From assembly GCA_004017535.1 (NCBI GenBank), contig SAJS01000007.1, positions 124,001 to 188,000 of the forward strand: DNA of 64,000 bases, written 5' to 3'. A program made the position numbers and the translations under genes. This document shows, in pieces, positions 18,128 to 27,540 of the stretch. This DNA is from Mesorhizobium sp. GTDB lineage: Bacteria; Pseudomonadota; Alphaproteobacteria; Rhizobiales; Rhizobiaceae. The notes beneath the pieces were generated by a model. The model made no database searches. It saw only the letters and a list, made by a program, of their open reading frames with translations, and had not been told where the DNA came from. Position 1 is the first letter of the stretch. Every line of letters starts with the position of its first letter.

Positions 18128-19960
18128 TCAGTTGGAGGGAACACTCTCCAATCTGCGTTGACTCTCGTTCGTCCTGGCGACGTAGCTGCGCCAGCCGCCA
18201 TAGGCCGAGATGTCCGTCGCCGCCAACAGGCCCACGCTCTCGGCCAGGAAACCCTTCGCCGAAGTGCCATCGTCAAGCTCGATGGTGCCGATGCCGAGCG
18301 GCGGCGGGATGGCGGCGACGAAACGGCCGAAGGCATCTGCGCAAAGGCGCCAGACCTCGATCTCGATGGCGGTGCCTCCATTGCCGACCCGGACCAGCCC
18401 GGGCTTGGGCGGGGTCTGGCCGGCGAGCTCATAAAGCTTGTAGGACGGCACCGTCCGCGCCGACCTGCTGAAGCTTGCGCCGGCCTCCTTCAATTGGCCG
18501 TTGAGCGGCATTCCCGAAAGATGCGCGCCGACCACCACCAGTTCGATCGTGCCGTCATCGGCCGGCGCGCCGACAGGCTGCGCGCTCGACTGCCGCCATC
18601 CGGTAGCGCCGAGAGCGAGGCCGCTCGCGACATGGAGATCGCGCGCTACCGCCGCGACGAGGCCGTCGCGTCCTGCGGCGGCAAGCAGGGTCACGCTCAT
18701 CGGCAGGCCGTCGTCGCGCGTGCCGGCCGGCACGGCGATGCCGCACATGTCGAGCAGATTGACGAAATTGGTGTAGGTGCCGAGCCGGCTGTTGGTGACG
18801 ATCGGATCGGTAAGCACGGCATCGACGCTGTAGTGGGTCGGCGCGGTCGGCACGCAGAAGAGGTCGACCGAGGCGATGACGGGGGCCAGGCGGGACTTGT
18901 AGGCCTGCAAGGCATAGAGGCCGCGGAAAGCGTCGGCAGCCGACAGGTTCCTGGCGCCGTCGATGATCTTTCGCGTCACCGGGTGGAGGGCTGCTTCATT
19001 CGCTTCGAAGAAATCGCGGATCGCCGCATAGCGTTCCGCCACCCAGGCGCCTTCGTAGAGAAGGTCTGCGGTGGCGTAGAAGTCGCCGAACGGGATCTCG
19101 ACAAGCCGGGCGCCGAGCGTTTCCAGGGCGGCGAGCGAGGCCTCGAAGCCGGCCTGCATCGATGCGTCGCCAAAGAACTTCAGATCGGCCTTTGCCGGGA
19201 TGCCGACAGTCAGCACCGGCGGTCGGACGGCGAGGGGCTGGATGGCGATGGCGCGCGAATATGGATCGGCGGCGTCGTGTGCGGCAGCGACCGAGAACAC
19301 GGCATAGGCGTCGTCGACCGTCAGCGCGAACACCGAGACGCAGTCGAGGGTCCGGCACGCAGGCACGACGCCGGTGGTGGACAGCGCGCCGACCGTCGGC
19401 TTCAGCCCGACAATGTTGTTGAGGCCGGCTGGGATGCGACCAGAGCCGGCAGTGTCGGTGCCGAGCGCGAAGGAGACTATGCCGCGCGCCGTCGCAACCG
19501 CCGAGCCGGAGGAGGAGCCGCCGGGCACGAGTTTCGGATCGATCGCGTTCCTTGGGATCGGCCAAGGCGTGCGCACGCCGACAAGGCCGGTGGCGAACTG
19601 GTCGAGATTGGTCTTGCCGACGACAAAAGCGCCCGCGGCCTTGAGCCTCGCTACGACCGTCGCATCTTTGTCCGGCGTGTAGGCATATTCGGCGCAGGCC
19701 GCCGTGGTCGGCATGCCGGCGACATCGATATTGTCCTTGACGGCGAAAGGGATGCCCCAGAGCGGCCTGGCCACGGGATCGAAAGGACCGAGCGCATCGG
19801 CCTCGGCCAGCAACTCCGCTTTCGTCGCTAGGTGGATGAAGATGCCGGGGTCGCCGGCCGCACCGATGCGGGCAAGGACCGCATCGATCACCTCGGCGAT
19901 GCCAAGCCCGCTTTGGTAGGCCGCGCGCAGGCTGGCAATGTCGAAGCGGATGTCGTTCAT
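18128..19960 (-). CDS. atzF: allophanate hydrolase
   Basis: Hydrolyses allophanate to two CO2 and two ammonia, the last step of biuret and cyanurate degradation. The 610 residues match the AtzF/TrzF length. The amidase-signature domain has Lys75 (AVKDNID), cis-Ser149 (PGGSSSGS) and nucleophile Ser173 (DTAGSGRIP). The C-terminal domain from about residue 470 carries the family-specific GAHLSGMPLNGQL, PPKPGLVRVGNGG and IPPPLGIGTIELDDG. ATG 19960 follows GGGGGAGA and overlaps the cupin stop by four bases (ATGA). It is the last gene of the biuret-type operon. It lacks the biotin-dependent urea carboxylase partner, so allophanate must come from biuret hydrolysis. Confidence 0.93.
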   Translation of the reverse strand: MNDIRFDIASLRAAYQSGLGIAEVIDAVLARIGAAGDPGIFIHLATKAELLAEADALGPFDPVARPLWGIPFAVKDNIDVAGMPTTAACAEYAYTPDKDATVVARLKAAGAFVVGKTNLDQFATGLVGVRTPWPIPRNAIDPKLVPGGSSSGSAVATARGIVSFALGTDTAGSGRIPAGLNNIVGLKPTVGALSTTGVVPACRTLDCVSVFALTVDDAYAVFSVAAAHDAADPYSRAIAIQPLAVRPPVLTVGIPAKADLKFFGDASMQAGFEASLAALETLGARLVEIPFGDFYATADLLYEGAWVAERYAAIRDFFEANEAALHPVTRKIIDGARNLSAADAFRGLYALQAYKSRLAPVIASVDLFCVPTAPTHYSVDAVLTDPIVTNSRLGTYTNFVNLLDMCGIAVPAGTRDDGLPMSVTLLAAAGRDGLVAAVARDLHVASGLALGATGWRQSSAQPVGAPADDGTIELVVVGAHLSGMPLNGQLKEAGASFSRSARTVPSYKLYELAGQTPPKPGLVRVGNGGTAIEIEVWRLCADAFGRFVAAIPPPLGIGTIELDDGTSAKGFLAESVGLLAATDISAYGGWRSYVARTNESQRRLESVPSN

Positions 19961-20307
19961 TTCGTCTCCCCCAGGATGATCACCGGCAGGTCCCACTGGA
20001 TCAGCACCACGCAGCCGTCCTTCGTCCACACCGAATGCTCGGTGCCGACCGGATTCAGGATGACGCTGCCCGCCGGATAGTCGCCATTCTCGTCGCTCTG
20101 GGTGCCTTCCAGCACGACGATGGTTTCGAGCCCGGCATGACGGTGGCGCGGCACGCCGGCGCCCGGCTGATATTTGAGCAGCGCGACCGACGGTTCGACC
20201 GGACCGCCCTTGAGCAGCCAATGCACGGTGACGCCGTCGCGGAAAGGCTCGAACGCCAGATCGCGCCAGCCGCCGTCAAGGAGGCTGGCAAAGGCAAGAT
20301 TAGGCAT
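19957..20307 (-). CDS. cupin-domain protein
   Basis: A 116-residue single-domain cupin. The metal-binding core is visible as [16 protein letters not shown] followed by the second motif [15 protein letters not shown]. Such proteins can be metal-dependent enzymes or small-ligand binders; the activity is not evident. ATG 20307 overlaps the upstream cysteine hydrolase by eight bases and the gene ends in an ATGA overlap with allophanate hydrolase, so it is translated as part of that pathway. An in-frame TTG at 20313 is an alternative start. Confidence 0.8.
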   Translation of the reverse strand: MPNLAFASLLDGGWRDLAFEPFRDGVTVHWLLKGGPVEPSVALLKYQPGAGVPRHRHAGLETIVVLEGTQSDENGDYPAGSVILNPVGTEHSVWTKDGCVVLIQWDLPVIILGETK

Positions 20308-20968
20308 TCGCAATTCCCTCGAGGACCTGATCGGTGGTCGCCGTCCAGCCGACGATGGCGCCCTGCGCCCGGATCATGGCGAGCGCGGCCGCCTTGAATT
20401 CGGGAAAGTAGCTTTCCGTCGCATCCTCCGCGACCAGGCACTCATAGCCGCGGTCGTTGGCCTCGCGCATCGTCGTCTGCACGCAGACTTCGGTCGTCAC
20501 GCCGGCAAACACCAGTTGCCGCGCGCCGAGCCGCTTCAGGTCGTCGCCGAGGCCGGTCGCGTAGAAGGCGCCCTTGCCGGGCTTCTCGATGACGATCTCG
20601 CCGGGCAAAGGCGCGAGCTCGTCGAGGATCGCGGTGCCAGGCTCGCCGGCGATCAGGACGCGGCCCATCGGGCCGACATCGCCGATGCGGATCGAGGGAT
20701 TGCCGCGGTCGCGCTTGGCGGGAGGCAGGTCTGAAAGGTCGGGCCTGTGGCACTCCATGGTATGGATCACCGGCAGACCCGCGGCGCGAAAGCCTTCGAT
20801 CAGCCGCTTCACCGTCGGCACGATCGCCGTGACCCGGCTGACGTCGTTGCCGAGACTCGCTCCGAACCCGCCGGGCTCGGCGAAGTCGCGCTGCATATCG
20901 ATGACGATGAGCGCCGTCGTTTCGGGCCTGAAGGCAAAGGCGAAGGGCTGCGCTGCGATTTCCGCCAT
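20300..20968 (-). CDS. isochorismatase-family cysteine hydrolase, candidate triuret/ureide hydrolase
   Basis: A 222-residue amidohydrolase of the isochorismatase-like fold. The catalytic triad is present: Asp24 (VIDMQRDF), a Lys in EKPGKGAF (residues 129-132) and Cys162 ([10 protein letters not shown]). It is a clear paralogue of the biuret hydrolase encoded 1.5 kb upstream in the same operon, sharing [22 protein letters not shown] and [12 protein letters not shown]. Triuret hydrolase is a known member of this family in rhizobia, so a step feeding biuret hydrolase is plausible; a carbamoylated amine is an alternative. The start overlaps the ABC ATPase stop in ATGA. Confidence 0.78.
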   Translation of the reverse strand: MAEIAAQPFAFAFRPETTALIVIDMQRDFAEPGGFGASLGNDVSRVTAIVPTVKRLIEGFRAAGLPVIHTMECHRPDLSDLPPAKRDRGNPSIRIGDVGPMGRVLIAGEPGTAILDELAPLPGEIVIEKPGKGAFYATGLGDDLKRLGARQLVFAGVTTEVCVQTTMREANDRGYECLVAEDATESYFPEFKAAALAMIRAQGAIVGWTATTDQVLEGIANA

Positions 20969-22497
20969 CAGTGATGCCCCGCCATGTGCTCGCCGATCGT
21001 TTGCACGCTCGCCTGCGCGATCGGCGTCTCATAGACCAGCGCGCCGTCGGACATGACGAGGATGCGGTCCGAGAGTTCCAGCAGCTCGTCCAGGTCTTCC
21101 GACATCAACAGCACCGCGGCGCCTGCGTTGCGCGCCTTCATGATACGGGCGCGGATTTCCGCGACGGCGGAGAAATCGAGGCCGAAGCACGGGTTGGAGA
21201 CTATCAAAAGGTCGACCTCACCGGTTAGCTCGCGGGCGAGCACGGCGCGCTGCACATTGCCGCCCGACAGCGAAGCGATCGGCGAGGACAGCGATGTGGT
21301 CTTGACCTTGAACTGCTCGACCAGACGGGCGCTGAAGGATTTGATCGCGCCGGCGCTGATCCAACTCACCGGCTTGCCGTTGCCGTCCACGTCGAAGGTG
21401 CGGAAGGCGATGTTCTCGGCGACCGTCATCCTCGGCGCGCAGGCATTCTTCAGCGGCTCCTCCGGGATGAGGCGGACATTGAGCGCGCGCGCCTCGGCGC
21501 GCGTCGCCGCGTAGGCGGCGCCACGCACCATGACCTCGCCGCCATTGCGCGGACGCTGCCCGGCCAGCACTTCCAGGAACTCCTTCTGACCATTGCCGGA
21601 AATGCCGGCGATGCCGACGATCTCACCGGAGCGCACGCCGAGATCGGCGATGTCGATCGACTTGAGGCCAGTTCGGTCCGGCGCCTTCAGCGCCTTCACT
21701 TTGAGCACGATCTCGGCGCCCGGCTTCGGCGCCGCGCGGCTGTCGAGCGCGGCGATCGGCTGGTCGCCGATCATCATCGCCGCCATCTCCCTGTGCGAAA
21801 GATCGGAGACCTTGCCGGTCCCGGTGAGCCTGCCCTTGCGCAGCGCGGTGATGTCGTCGGCGAATGCGGTGACCTCGTGGAATTTGTGCGAGATCATCAG
21901 CACGGTGAGATCGCCGGCCTTGGTCATTCCGCGCACCAGGCCGAGCACTTCCTGCGCCTCGCCCGGGGTGAGCACGGACGTCGGCTCGTCCAGCACCAGG
22001 AAATTGCGGCCGAGATAAAGCTGCTTGATGATCTCCAGCTTCTGCTTCTCGCCGGCGGCGAGTTCGGCCACCTTGACGTCGAGCGGCAGCTTGAAGGGCA
22101 TGCGCTCCATGAATTGGGCAAGCGCTGCGCGCTCCTTGCGCCAGTCGATGACGCCCGGCACTTTTTCGCGCGAGATGACCAGGTTCTCGGCGCCCGTCAG
22201 CGATGGCACCAGCGTGAAATGCTGATAGACCATGCCGAGGCCGAGTGCCGAGGCATCCCTGGGGCTGGCGATCGCGACCTGGCGTCCGTCGACCAGCATG
22301 TCGCCCGATGTCGGGTGGTAGAAACCCATCATGCATTTGACCAGCGTCGACTTGCCGGCGCCGTTCTCGCCGAGCAGGGCATGGAAGGAGCCTGCCGGCA
22401 CCTTGATGGAGACATCGCCCAGCGCCGTGAAGGCGCCGAAGCGCATGGTCATGCCGATGGTCTCGGCGCCGATCGCCTTTCCTTGCGTTCCGCTCAT
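20968..22497 (-). CDS. ABC transporter ATPase with two nucleotide-binding domains (BMP/nucleoside-uptake type)
   Basis: A 509-residue fused ATPase energising the two permeases encoded upstream. The first domain has Walker [21 protein letters not shown] as signature and [11 protein letters not shown] as Walker B. The second has [10 protein letters not shown] in place of a canonical Walker A, signature [16 protein letters not shown] and a degenerate Walker B ([12 protein letters not shown]). Substitution in the second site is usual for this family (YufO/NupA, RbsA-like). The gene sits between two hydrolase genes of the operon, which ties transport directly to degradation. Confidence 0.9.
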   Translation of the reverse strand: MSGTQGKAIGAETIGMTMRFGAFTALGDVSIKVPAGSFHALLGENGAGKSTLVKCMMGFYHPTSGDMLVDGRQVAIASPRDASALGLGMVYQHFTLVPSLTGAENLVISREKVPGVIDWRKERAALAQFMERMPFKLPLDVKVAELAAGEKQKLEIIKQLYLGRNFLVLDEPTSVLTPGEAQEVLGLVRGMTKAGDLTVLMISHKFHEVTAFADDITALRKGRLTGTGKVSDLSHREMAAMMIGDQPIAALDSRAAPKPGAEIVLKVKALKAPDRTGLKSIDIADLGVRSGEIVGIAGISGNGQKEFLEVLAGQRPRNGGEVMVRGAAYAATRAEARALNVRLIPEEPLKNACAPRMTVAENIAFRTFDVDGNGKPVSWISAGAIKSFSARLVEQFKVKTTSLSSPIASLSGGNVQRAVLARELTGEVDLLIVSNPCFGLDFSAVAEIRARIMKARNAGAAVLLMSEDLDELLELSDRILVMSDGALVYETPIAQASVQTIGEHMAGHH

Positions 22498-22507
22498 CGC
22501 CGGCCCC

Positions 22508-23209
22508 TCACGGCAACTGTGCGACGAGCGCGGCCGAATTCGACACCGCGCCGAACACGCCGCCCTGCATCTTGATCATCTTGATCGCCGCCAGGTGATT
22601 GCCGTAGTCGGTGGCCCCGCAGCAATCTTCCAGCATCACGCATTCGAAGCCGCGATCGTTGGCCTCGCGCATGGTGGTATGCACACAAACATCGGTGGTG
22701 ATGCCGGTGAGCACGATGTTGTCGATGCCGCGCTGGTTGAGGATCAGCTCGAGATCGGTGGCGCAGAAGGAGCCCTTGCCGGGCTTGTCGATGATCGGCT
22801 CGCCCTCGGCCGGAAAGAGGTCGGGGATGATGTCCCAGCCCGGCTCGCCGCGCACCAGTATGCGCCCGCACGGGCCGGGATCGCCGATGCCGGCATTGAT
22901 GCGGCGCGAGCGCCAGCGCTTGTTGGCGGGAAGGTCGGCGAGGTCGGGACGATGGCCCTCGCGCGTGTGGATGATGGTGTAGCCCTTGGCCCGCATGGCG
23001 GAAAGCACCGCCTTGATCGGCTCGATCGGCGCCCTCACCAGCGACAGGTCGTAGCCCATATGGTCGACATAGCCGCCAGGCCCGCAGAAATCCGTCTGCA
23101 TGTCGATGATGATCAGCGCCGTGTTGTCGGGCCTTAGATCGCCATTGTAGGGCCAGGGATAGGGATCGGCGTCGATGTAGCGCTGGGTGATCTCGGCTCT
23201 GGCGTTCAT
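22508..23209 (-). CDS. biuH: biuret hydrolase homologue (isochorismatase-family cysteine hydrolase)
   Basis: Expected to hydrolyse biuret to allophanate and ammonia. The 233-residue protein has the triad Asp36 (IIIDMQTDF), Lys142 (DKPGKGSF) and Cys175 ([11 protein letters not shown]). These positions coincide with the triad I recall for the structurally studied BiuH of Rhizobium leguminosarum 3841, and [25 protein letters not shown] and [16 protein letters not shown] also fit that protein from memory. The combination with allophanate hydrolase in one operon strongly supports the call. Ureidoacrylate amidohydrolase is a related family, but no rut genes are present. Confidence 0.82.
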   Translation of the reverse strand: MNARAEITQRYIDADPYPWPYNGDLRPDNTALIIIDMQTDFCGPGGYVDHMGYDLSLVRAPIEPIKAVLSAMRAKGYTIIHTREGHRPDLADLPANKRWRSRRINAGIGDPGPCGRILVRGEPGWDIIPDLFPAEGEPIIDKPGKGSFCATDLELILNQRGIDNIVLTGITTDVCVHTTMREANDRGFECVMLEDCCGATDYGNHLAAIKMIKMQGGVFGAVSNSAALVAQLP

Positions 23210-23249
23210 GGCGAAAACTCCGGTCTCGCGAGCGGTTTGTGGTGCGCGG

Positions 23250-24176
23250 TCATTTGGTGATCGACAGTTCGCCCGGCGCGCCGGCGAGCGTGCGGCTCGG
23301 TGACGAGGTGGCGATCATGATGATGAGGGTGAGGATGTAGGGCGCGGCGTAGAAGAGGTAGTAGCCCTGCGTGACCCCCACCGACTGCAGCGCCGGGCCG
23401 AGCGCGCCGGCGCCGCCGAACAGGAGTGCTGCGGCAAAGCAGCCGAGCGGATTCCAGCGCGCGAAGATGACCAGCGCCACCGCCATCAGCCCCTGGCCGG
23501 ACGAGATGCGCTCGGTCCAGCTGCCGGGATAGTAGAGCGACAGATAGGCGCCGCCGATGCCCGCGAGCGCGCCGCCGACGCCGGTGGCCAGCAGCCGCAC
23601 CGTATTGGGGTTGAGGCCCATCGCGCGGGCGGCATCGGCGCTGTCGCCGACCACGCGCACGATCAGGCCGATGTGCGTGTTGCGGAAGGCCCACCAGAGG
23701 AAGACGGCAAGTGCGCCACCGATCAGGAACAGCACGTTGACGTTGAGCGCCGCCTGCACCTGCGGGATATCGGACCAGGCGCCGAAGGGGATCGCCGGCA
23801 GGTCGGGCGCCGAGGGCTGGATGAAGGGCTTACCGAAGAAGAAGGCGAGCCCGGTGCCGAACAGCATCAGGGCGATGCCGATGGCGATGTCGTTGACCTT
23901 CGGAAATTTGCAGATCCAGCCATGGAAGAGGCCGAAGCAGAGACCGGCGAGCGCTGCGGCCAGAAGGCCGAGCCATGGCGAGCCGGTCATCACCGCCACC
24001 GCATAGGCGCTCATGGCGCCGAAAACCAGCGTGCCTTCGAGGCCGAGATTGATGCGGCCGGAACGCTCGGTGATGGCCTCGCCGAGCGAGACGAAGATGA
24101 AGGGGGTGGAGACGCGGATAGCCCCGCCCAGCATGGCGAGCGGCACGCCCCACAGGCCGATGTCGGTCGTTTCCAT
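23250..24176 (-). CDS. ABC transporter permease (BMP/nucleoside-type, second subunit)
   Basis: A 308-residue inner-membrane permease of the BPD_transp_2 family (YufQ/NupC-like, related to branched-chain and ribose permeases). It has about eight to ten hydrophobic segments and the family motif [21 protein letters not shown] near the N-terminus. [26 protein letters not shown] forms the conserved loop contacting the ATPase. The start overlaps the preceding permease stop (ATGA). Within this operon it should move biuret or a related ureide. Confidence 0.9.
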   Translation of the reverse strand: METTDIGLWGVPLAMLGGAIRVSTPFIFVSLGEAITERSGRINLGLEGTLVFGAMSAYAVAVMTGSPWLGLLAAALAGLCFGLFHGWICKFPKVNDIAIGIALMLFGTGLAFFFGKPFIQPSAPDLPAIPFGAWSDIPQVQAALNVNVLFLIGGALAVFLWWAFRNTHIGLIVRVVGDSADAARAMGLNPNTVRLLATGVGGALAGIGGAYLSLYYPGSWTERISSGQGLMAVALVIFARWNPLGCFAAALLFGGAGALGPALQSVGVTQGYYLFYAAPYILTLIIMIATSSPSRTLAGAPGELSITK

Positions 24177-25318
24177 CAGACATTTCCCCTCAAAAAATCG
24201 GGCCTCTGCCAGAGGTCCGGATTGAAGAGCTTGAAGCGGCCGTAGAAGGTCTCGCTGAACAGGATGACGATGAAGAGCATGCCCTGCAGCACCAGCACGG
24301 TTGCATCAGGCAGGTCCATGCGCCGCTGGATCAGGCCGCCGGACGCGTCGATGCCCCCAAGCAGGATGGCGACAGGGATGATGGCAAGCGGGTTGTGGCG
24401 GGCGAGGAAGGCGACGAGGATGCCGGTATAACCATAGCCCGCGGCAAGCGAGCCGTTGGCGCTGCCCTGCACGGCCGCGATCTCCAGCATGCCGGCAAGG
24501 CCGGCGAAGCCGCCGGCCAGCGCGGTGAAGCCGACGATCAGCGGACCGACAGCAAGTCCCTGGACCTGTGCGGCCCTGACATTGCCACCGGCGATGCGGG
24601 CGGCAAAACCCCAGCGGGTCTTCTCGATCAGCAGCCAGGAGAGCACGCAGGCGATGATGCCAACCACCAGGCCCCAGTGCACCTCCATGCCCGGTATATT
24701 GCCGACGCGGTAGATATCGGCCAGCGGCTGGGTCGAGGGCTTGTTCAGCGAGGCCGGATCGCGCAGCGGCCCTTCGACCAGATGATTCATCAGCGCGATG
24801 GCGATGTAGGCCATCAGCAGGCTGGAGATGGTCTCGTTGACGGCGCGGTAGTGGCGGAGCGCGCCGACGACACCTATCCAGATGCCGCCGGCGGCTGCGC
24901 CCCCCACGCCCATGAGGAGGATGACGAGAAAAGACGGCGCGCCGTTCAGCGCCACGCCGATGGCCGCCGCGGCGACGCCGCCCAGCACGATGGCGCCTTC
25001 GCCGCCGATCACGACCAGGCCAAGGCGCGCCGGCAGCGCCACGCAGAGCGCCGCAAGCAGGAGCGGCGCGCTGCGCGACAGCGAGTTCTGGATCGAGAAC
25101 CAGGAGCCGAAGCCGCCTCGCCACATCGTCTCGTAGAGCTGCACCGGCGACTTGCCGACGGCCAGGACGAACAGACTGAACAGCACCATGCCGACGACCA
25201 GCGCCGCGAGCGGAATGACGAAGGCCTCCGCCCGCCTGGCGGTCCATTCGAGTGCCGTCCGGTATCCTCCGACATCGAGGATGGTCCGCACGTCCGGGCT
25301 GCTCACAGTGTCCGCCAT
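24176..25318 (-). CDS. ABC transporter permease (BMP/nucleoside-type, first subunit)
   Basis: A 380-residue inner-membrane permease of the YufP type with about ten hydrophobic segments. The family motifs are LGLVVIGGEGAIVLGGV, NETISSLLMAYIAIALMNHLVEGP and GFAARIAGGNVRAAQVQGL. ATG 25318 follows GGGAGACGGGAT; the frame is open far upstream, but that part only mirrors the binding-protein gene. It is separated from the binding-protein gene by 104 bp that contains a 20-base perfect palindrome. Confidence 0.9.
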   Translation of the reverse strand: MADTVSSPDVRTILDVGGYRTALEWTARRAEAFVIPLAALVVGMVLFSLFVLAVGKSPVQLYETMWRGGFGSWFSIQNSLSRSAPLLLAALCVALPARLGLVVIGGEGAIVLGGVAAAAIGVALNGAPSFLVILLMGVGGAAAGGIWIGVVGALRHYRAVNETISSLLMAYIAIALMNHLVEGPLRDPASLNKPSTQPLADIYRVGNIPGMEVHWGLVVGIIACVLSWLLIEKTRWGFAARIAGGNVRAAQVQGLAVGPLIVGFTALAGGFAGLAGMLEIAAVQGSANGSLAAGYGYTGILVAFLARHNPLAIIPVAILLGGIDASGGLIQRRMDLPDATVLVLQGMLFIVILFSETFYGRFKLFNPDLWQRPDFLRGNV

Positions 25319-25339
25319 ATCCCGTCTCCCTCGGCTCGC

Positions 25340-25407
25340 GCTTGAAGCGCGCTTCAAGCTCTTGCTCGGATACGCGCCGTCATTCCAAAACCGCTGCGCA
25401 GTTTTGG
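25340..25407. repeat. perfect 20-base palindrome plus second hairpin after the binding-protein gene
   Basis: GCTTGAAGCG followed directly by its reverse complement forms a 20-base palindrome (25340-25359). A second hairpin follows, CCAAAAC (25385-25391) pairing with GTTTTGG (25401-25407). Both lie between the binding-protein gene and the first permease gene, where hairpins commonly lower downstream expression relative to the binding protein. Confidence 0.65.
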
Positions 25408-25422
25408 GCGACACGCAATGCC

Positions 25423-26550
25423 TCAGGCCGTCGAACCGACGACGCCCTCGACGAGATAGTCCATGCTTTCGAGCTCGATGGCGGTCTCGACGAAGGCTTG
25501 GCCTTCGGTCGCGACGACGGCGCCCTTGTTGCTCTTCAACGGTCCCTTGATGACGGAGAAGCCGCCCTTCATCATTTCGGCCAGCGTGGCGTCGAACTGC
25601 TTGCGCGCCGCCTCGCCGACGGCGGGGCCGAGCGGGCTCATCTTGACAAAGCCGTCGGCCAGTCCGCCGCGGGTGAAATTGGGCAGCGGCTTGCCGGCCA
25701 TCAGGTCGTCGACGAACATCTTGTAGACCTTGGCCCAGTTCCACTCCGCGCCGGTCAGGTATTTTTCCGGCGCCAGCGGGCTCTGGTTGGCGTGGTAGCC
25801 GCAGATGAAGGCGCCGCGTCCGGCGGCTGTCTCGACCACCACCTTGGGGCTGTCGACATGGCAGGTGACGACGTCGGCGCCCTGGTCTATCAGCGCATTG
25901 GTGGCCTCGGCCTCCTTCACCGCCAGCGACCACTCGCCGGTGAAGATCACCTGGCAGGTGATCGCCGGATCGACGGCGCGCGCGCCGAGCAGGAAGGAGT
26001 TGATGTTGAGCAGGACCTGCGGGATCGGCTTGGCGGCGACGAAGCCAAGCTTCTTCGACTTGGTGGTATGGCCGGCGACCACGCCGTTCAGGTACTGGCC
26101 CATGCCGATATAGCCGAAATAGGAGCCGGCGTTCATCGGGTGCTTGTCCTTGTTCCACATGCCGCCGCAATGGCGGAACTGCACGTCGGGGAACTTGGCG
26201 CACATGGCCAGCATATGCGGATCGAAATAGCCGAAGGAGGTCGGGAAGATCAGCGAGGCGCCGTCGAGATTGATCATCGATTCCATCGTCTTCTGGACGT
26301 CGACCGTCTCGGGGACGTTCTCTTCCTCGACGATGGAGATGCCTTCGACGCCCTTCAGCGACGCCGCACCCTCGGCATGCGCCTGGTTGTAGCCATAGTC
26401 GTCCTTCGGGCCGACATAGATGAAGCCGACGGTCGCGGCGGCGGCGCGCGCCGCGCGGATCGGAAAGGCTGCCGAGGCCAGACCGAGCGCCGCCCCGGCG
26501 GCGGAGGTCTTGAGCAGGTCGCGGCGGCTAAGCATGAATTTCCCGGTCAT
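25423..26550 (-). CDS. BMP-family ABC substrate-binding protein, Tat-exported
   Basis: A 375-residue periplasmic binding protein of the basic-membrane-protein (PnrA-like) family, which usually binds nucleosides or purine-like and ureide compounds. It has a twin-arginine signal (LSRRDLLKTSAAG ... IRAARA). The fold core is GFIYVGPKDDYGYNQAH, ESMINLDGASLIFPTSFGYFD, GIGMGQYLNGVVAGH-type segments and IDQGADVVTCHVDSPKV. ATG 26550 follows GGGGAG. It is the first gene of the biuret-type operon, so the ligand is inferred to be biuret, triuret or a similar ureide. Confidence 0.88.
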   Translation of the reverse strand: MTGKFMLSRRDLLKTSAAGAALGLASAAFPIRAARAAAATVGFIYVGPKDDYGYNQAHAEGAASLKGVEGISIVEEENVPETVDVQKTMESMINLDGASLIFPTSFGYFDPHMLAMCAKFPDVQFRHCGGMWNKDKHPMNAGSYFGYIGMGQYLNGVVAGHTTKSKKLGFVAAKPIPQVLLNINSFLLGARAVDPAITCQVIFTGEWSLAVKEAEATNALIDQGADVVTCHVDSPKVVVETAAGRGAFICGYHANQSPLAPEKYLTGAEWNWAKVYKMFVDDLMAGKPLPNFTRGGLADGFVKMSPLGPAVGEAARKQFDATLAEMMKGGFSVIKGPLKSNKGAVVATEGQAFVETAIELESMDYLVEGVVGSTA

Positions 26551-26605
26551 ATCGAATGCTCCCCTTTCTTGGACCCTGATGGGGTCGGTTAACTCCTCGT
26601 CAAGA

Positions 26606-26710
26606 AAGTGCATGCAATCGCTGTGCCAATTCCTTTTTCTGATTTTCTGTAATAAAATCAAAAAACGAATTTAGAATCTCTGCATAAACCAAAGGCAAGT
26701 GCATGCACTT
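26606..26710. promoter_or_regulatory. operator candidates AAGTGCATGCA upstream of the biuret-type operon
   Basis: AAGTGCATGCACTT at 26697-26710 is a perfect 14-base palindrome. Eleven of its bases, AAGTGCATGCA, recur at 26606-26616. Both lie between the divergent binding-protein and GntR genes, in an AT-rich stretch suited to promoters. They fit a dimeric GntR-family operator. Confidence 0.6.
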
Positions 26711-26841
26711 TTTGCCCGAAAAACGATCAATTTGACATTGAGGTCAAAATCTAGGCATACAGGGATGCGACCTTGAGTCGAAACAGCCCGTGGGCCGTCC
26801 ATCCAGCGGGCCGTCCGCAATTGAACTGGGCGGGAGGAGAC

Positions 26842-27540
26842 GTGTCGGGAAGGCGCTTGGTCAGGTCGGGCACGACCGTGGATCAGATGGTGAGGGCGAT
26901 CGCGGACCGCATCGTCACCGGCTATCTGCGTCCCGGCGAAAAGCTCGACGAGGGCTCGCTCGCCGCCCGCTTCGACGTTTCGCGCACGCCGGTCCGGGAG
27001 GCGCTCGGCCAGTTGAGCGCCATCGGACTTGTCGAGAGGCGGCCCAACCGGGGCGCCATCGTCGCCGTGGTCACGCAGGAACATCTCGCCTCGATGTTCG
27101 AGAGCATGGCCGAGCTGGAAGCGATCTGCGCGCGCTTCTCGGCCGAGCGCATGACCGGCGCCGAGCGCCGCTCGCTGGAGATGGAGCATCAGGCGTCGGC
27201 GCGCATGGTGCAGCTCGGCGCCGAGGAGGACTACGAGTATTTCAACACCGAATTCCACAGCAGGCTTTATCGCGGCGCCCACAACACGCATATCCATGAT
27301 CTGACCGTAGCGACCCGCAGCCGGCTGGCGCCGTTCCGGCGCGCGCAGTTCATGCTACCGGGCCGGCTGGCCAAGTCCTGGCAGGAGCATGATGTGATCG
27401 TCACCGCGATCATGCGCGGTGACGCGGCGGCGGCGGGCAAGGCGGCCCAGGATCATGTCTCGATCGTCAGCGAGGCGAGCGCGGTGTTCGCGACCGTCGA
27501 TCCGGTGGAGACGAGGCTCAGCCGATCCGCGCGTCAATGA
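26842..27540 (+). CDS. GntR-family (FCD) regulator of the biuret-type operon
   Basis: A 232-residue regulator. The winged-helix part (VDQMVRAIADRIVTGYLRPGEKL, EGSLAARFDVSRTPVREALGQLSAIGLVERRPNRGAIV) precedes an FCD ligand domain (FESMAELEAICARFSAERM; FNTEFHSRLYRGAHN; WQEHDVIVTAIMRGDAAAAGKAAQDHV) with the metal-binding Asp/His arrangement. GTG 26842 follows GGAGG closely; TTG 26773 in the same frame would add 23 residues. It is divergent from the biuret-type operon and likely responds to a pathway intermediate. The 3' end overlaps the LuxR gene by 23 bases on opposite strands. Confidence 0.85.
   Translation: MSGRRLVRSGTTVDQMVRAIADRIVTGYLRPGEKLDEGSLAARFDVSRTPVREALGQLSAIGLVERRPNRGAIVAVVTQEHLASMFESMAELEAICARFSAERMTGAERRSLEMEHQASARMVQLGAEEDYEYFNTEFHSRLYRGAHNTHIHDLTVATRSRLAPFRRAQFMLPGRLAKSWQEHDVIVTAIMRGDAAAAGKAAQDHVSIVSEASAVFATVDPVETRLSRSARQ

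Noticed and set aside
25319-26203. Upstream extension of the permease frame beyond ATG 25318
   Set aside because: The extension lies opposite phase to the binding-protein gene and yields Arg-rich low-complexity sequence; the ribosome site and membrane-protein start are at 25318.
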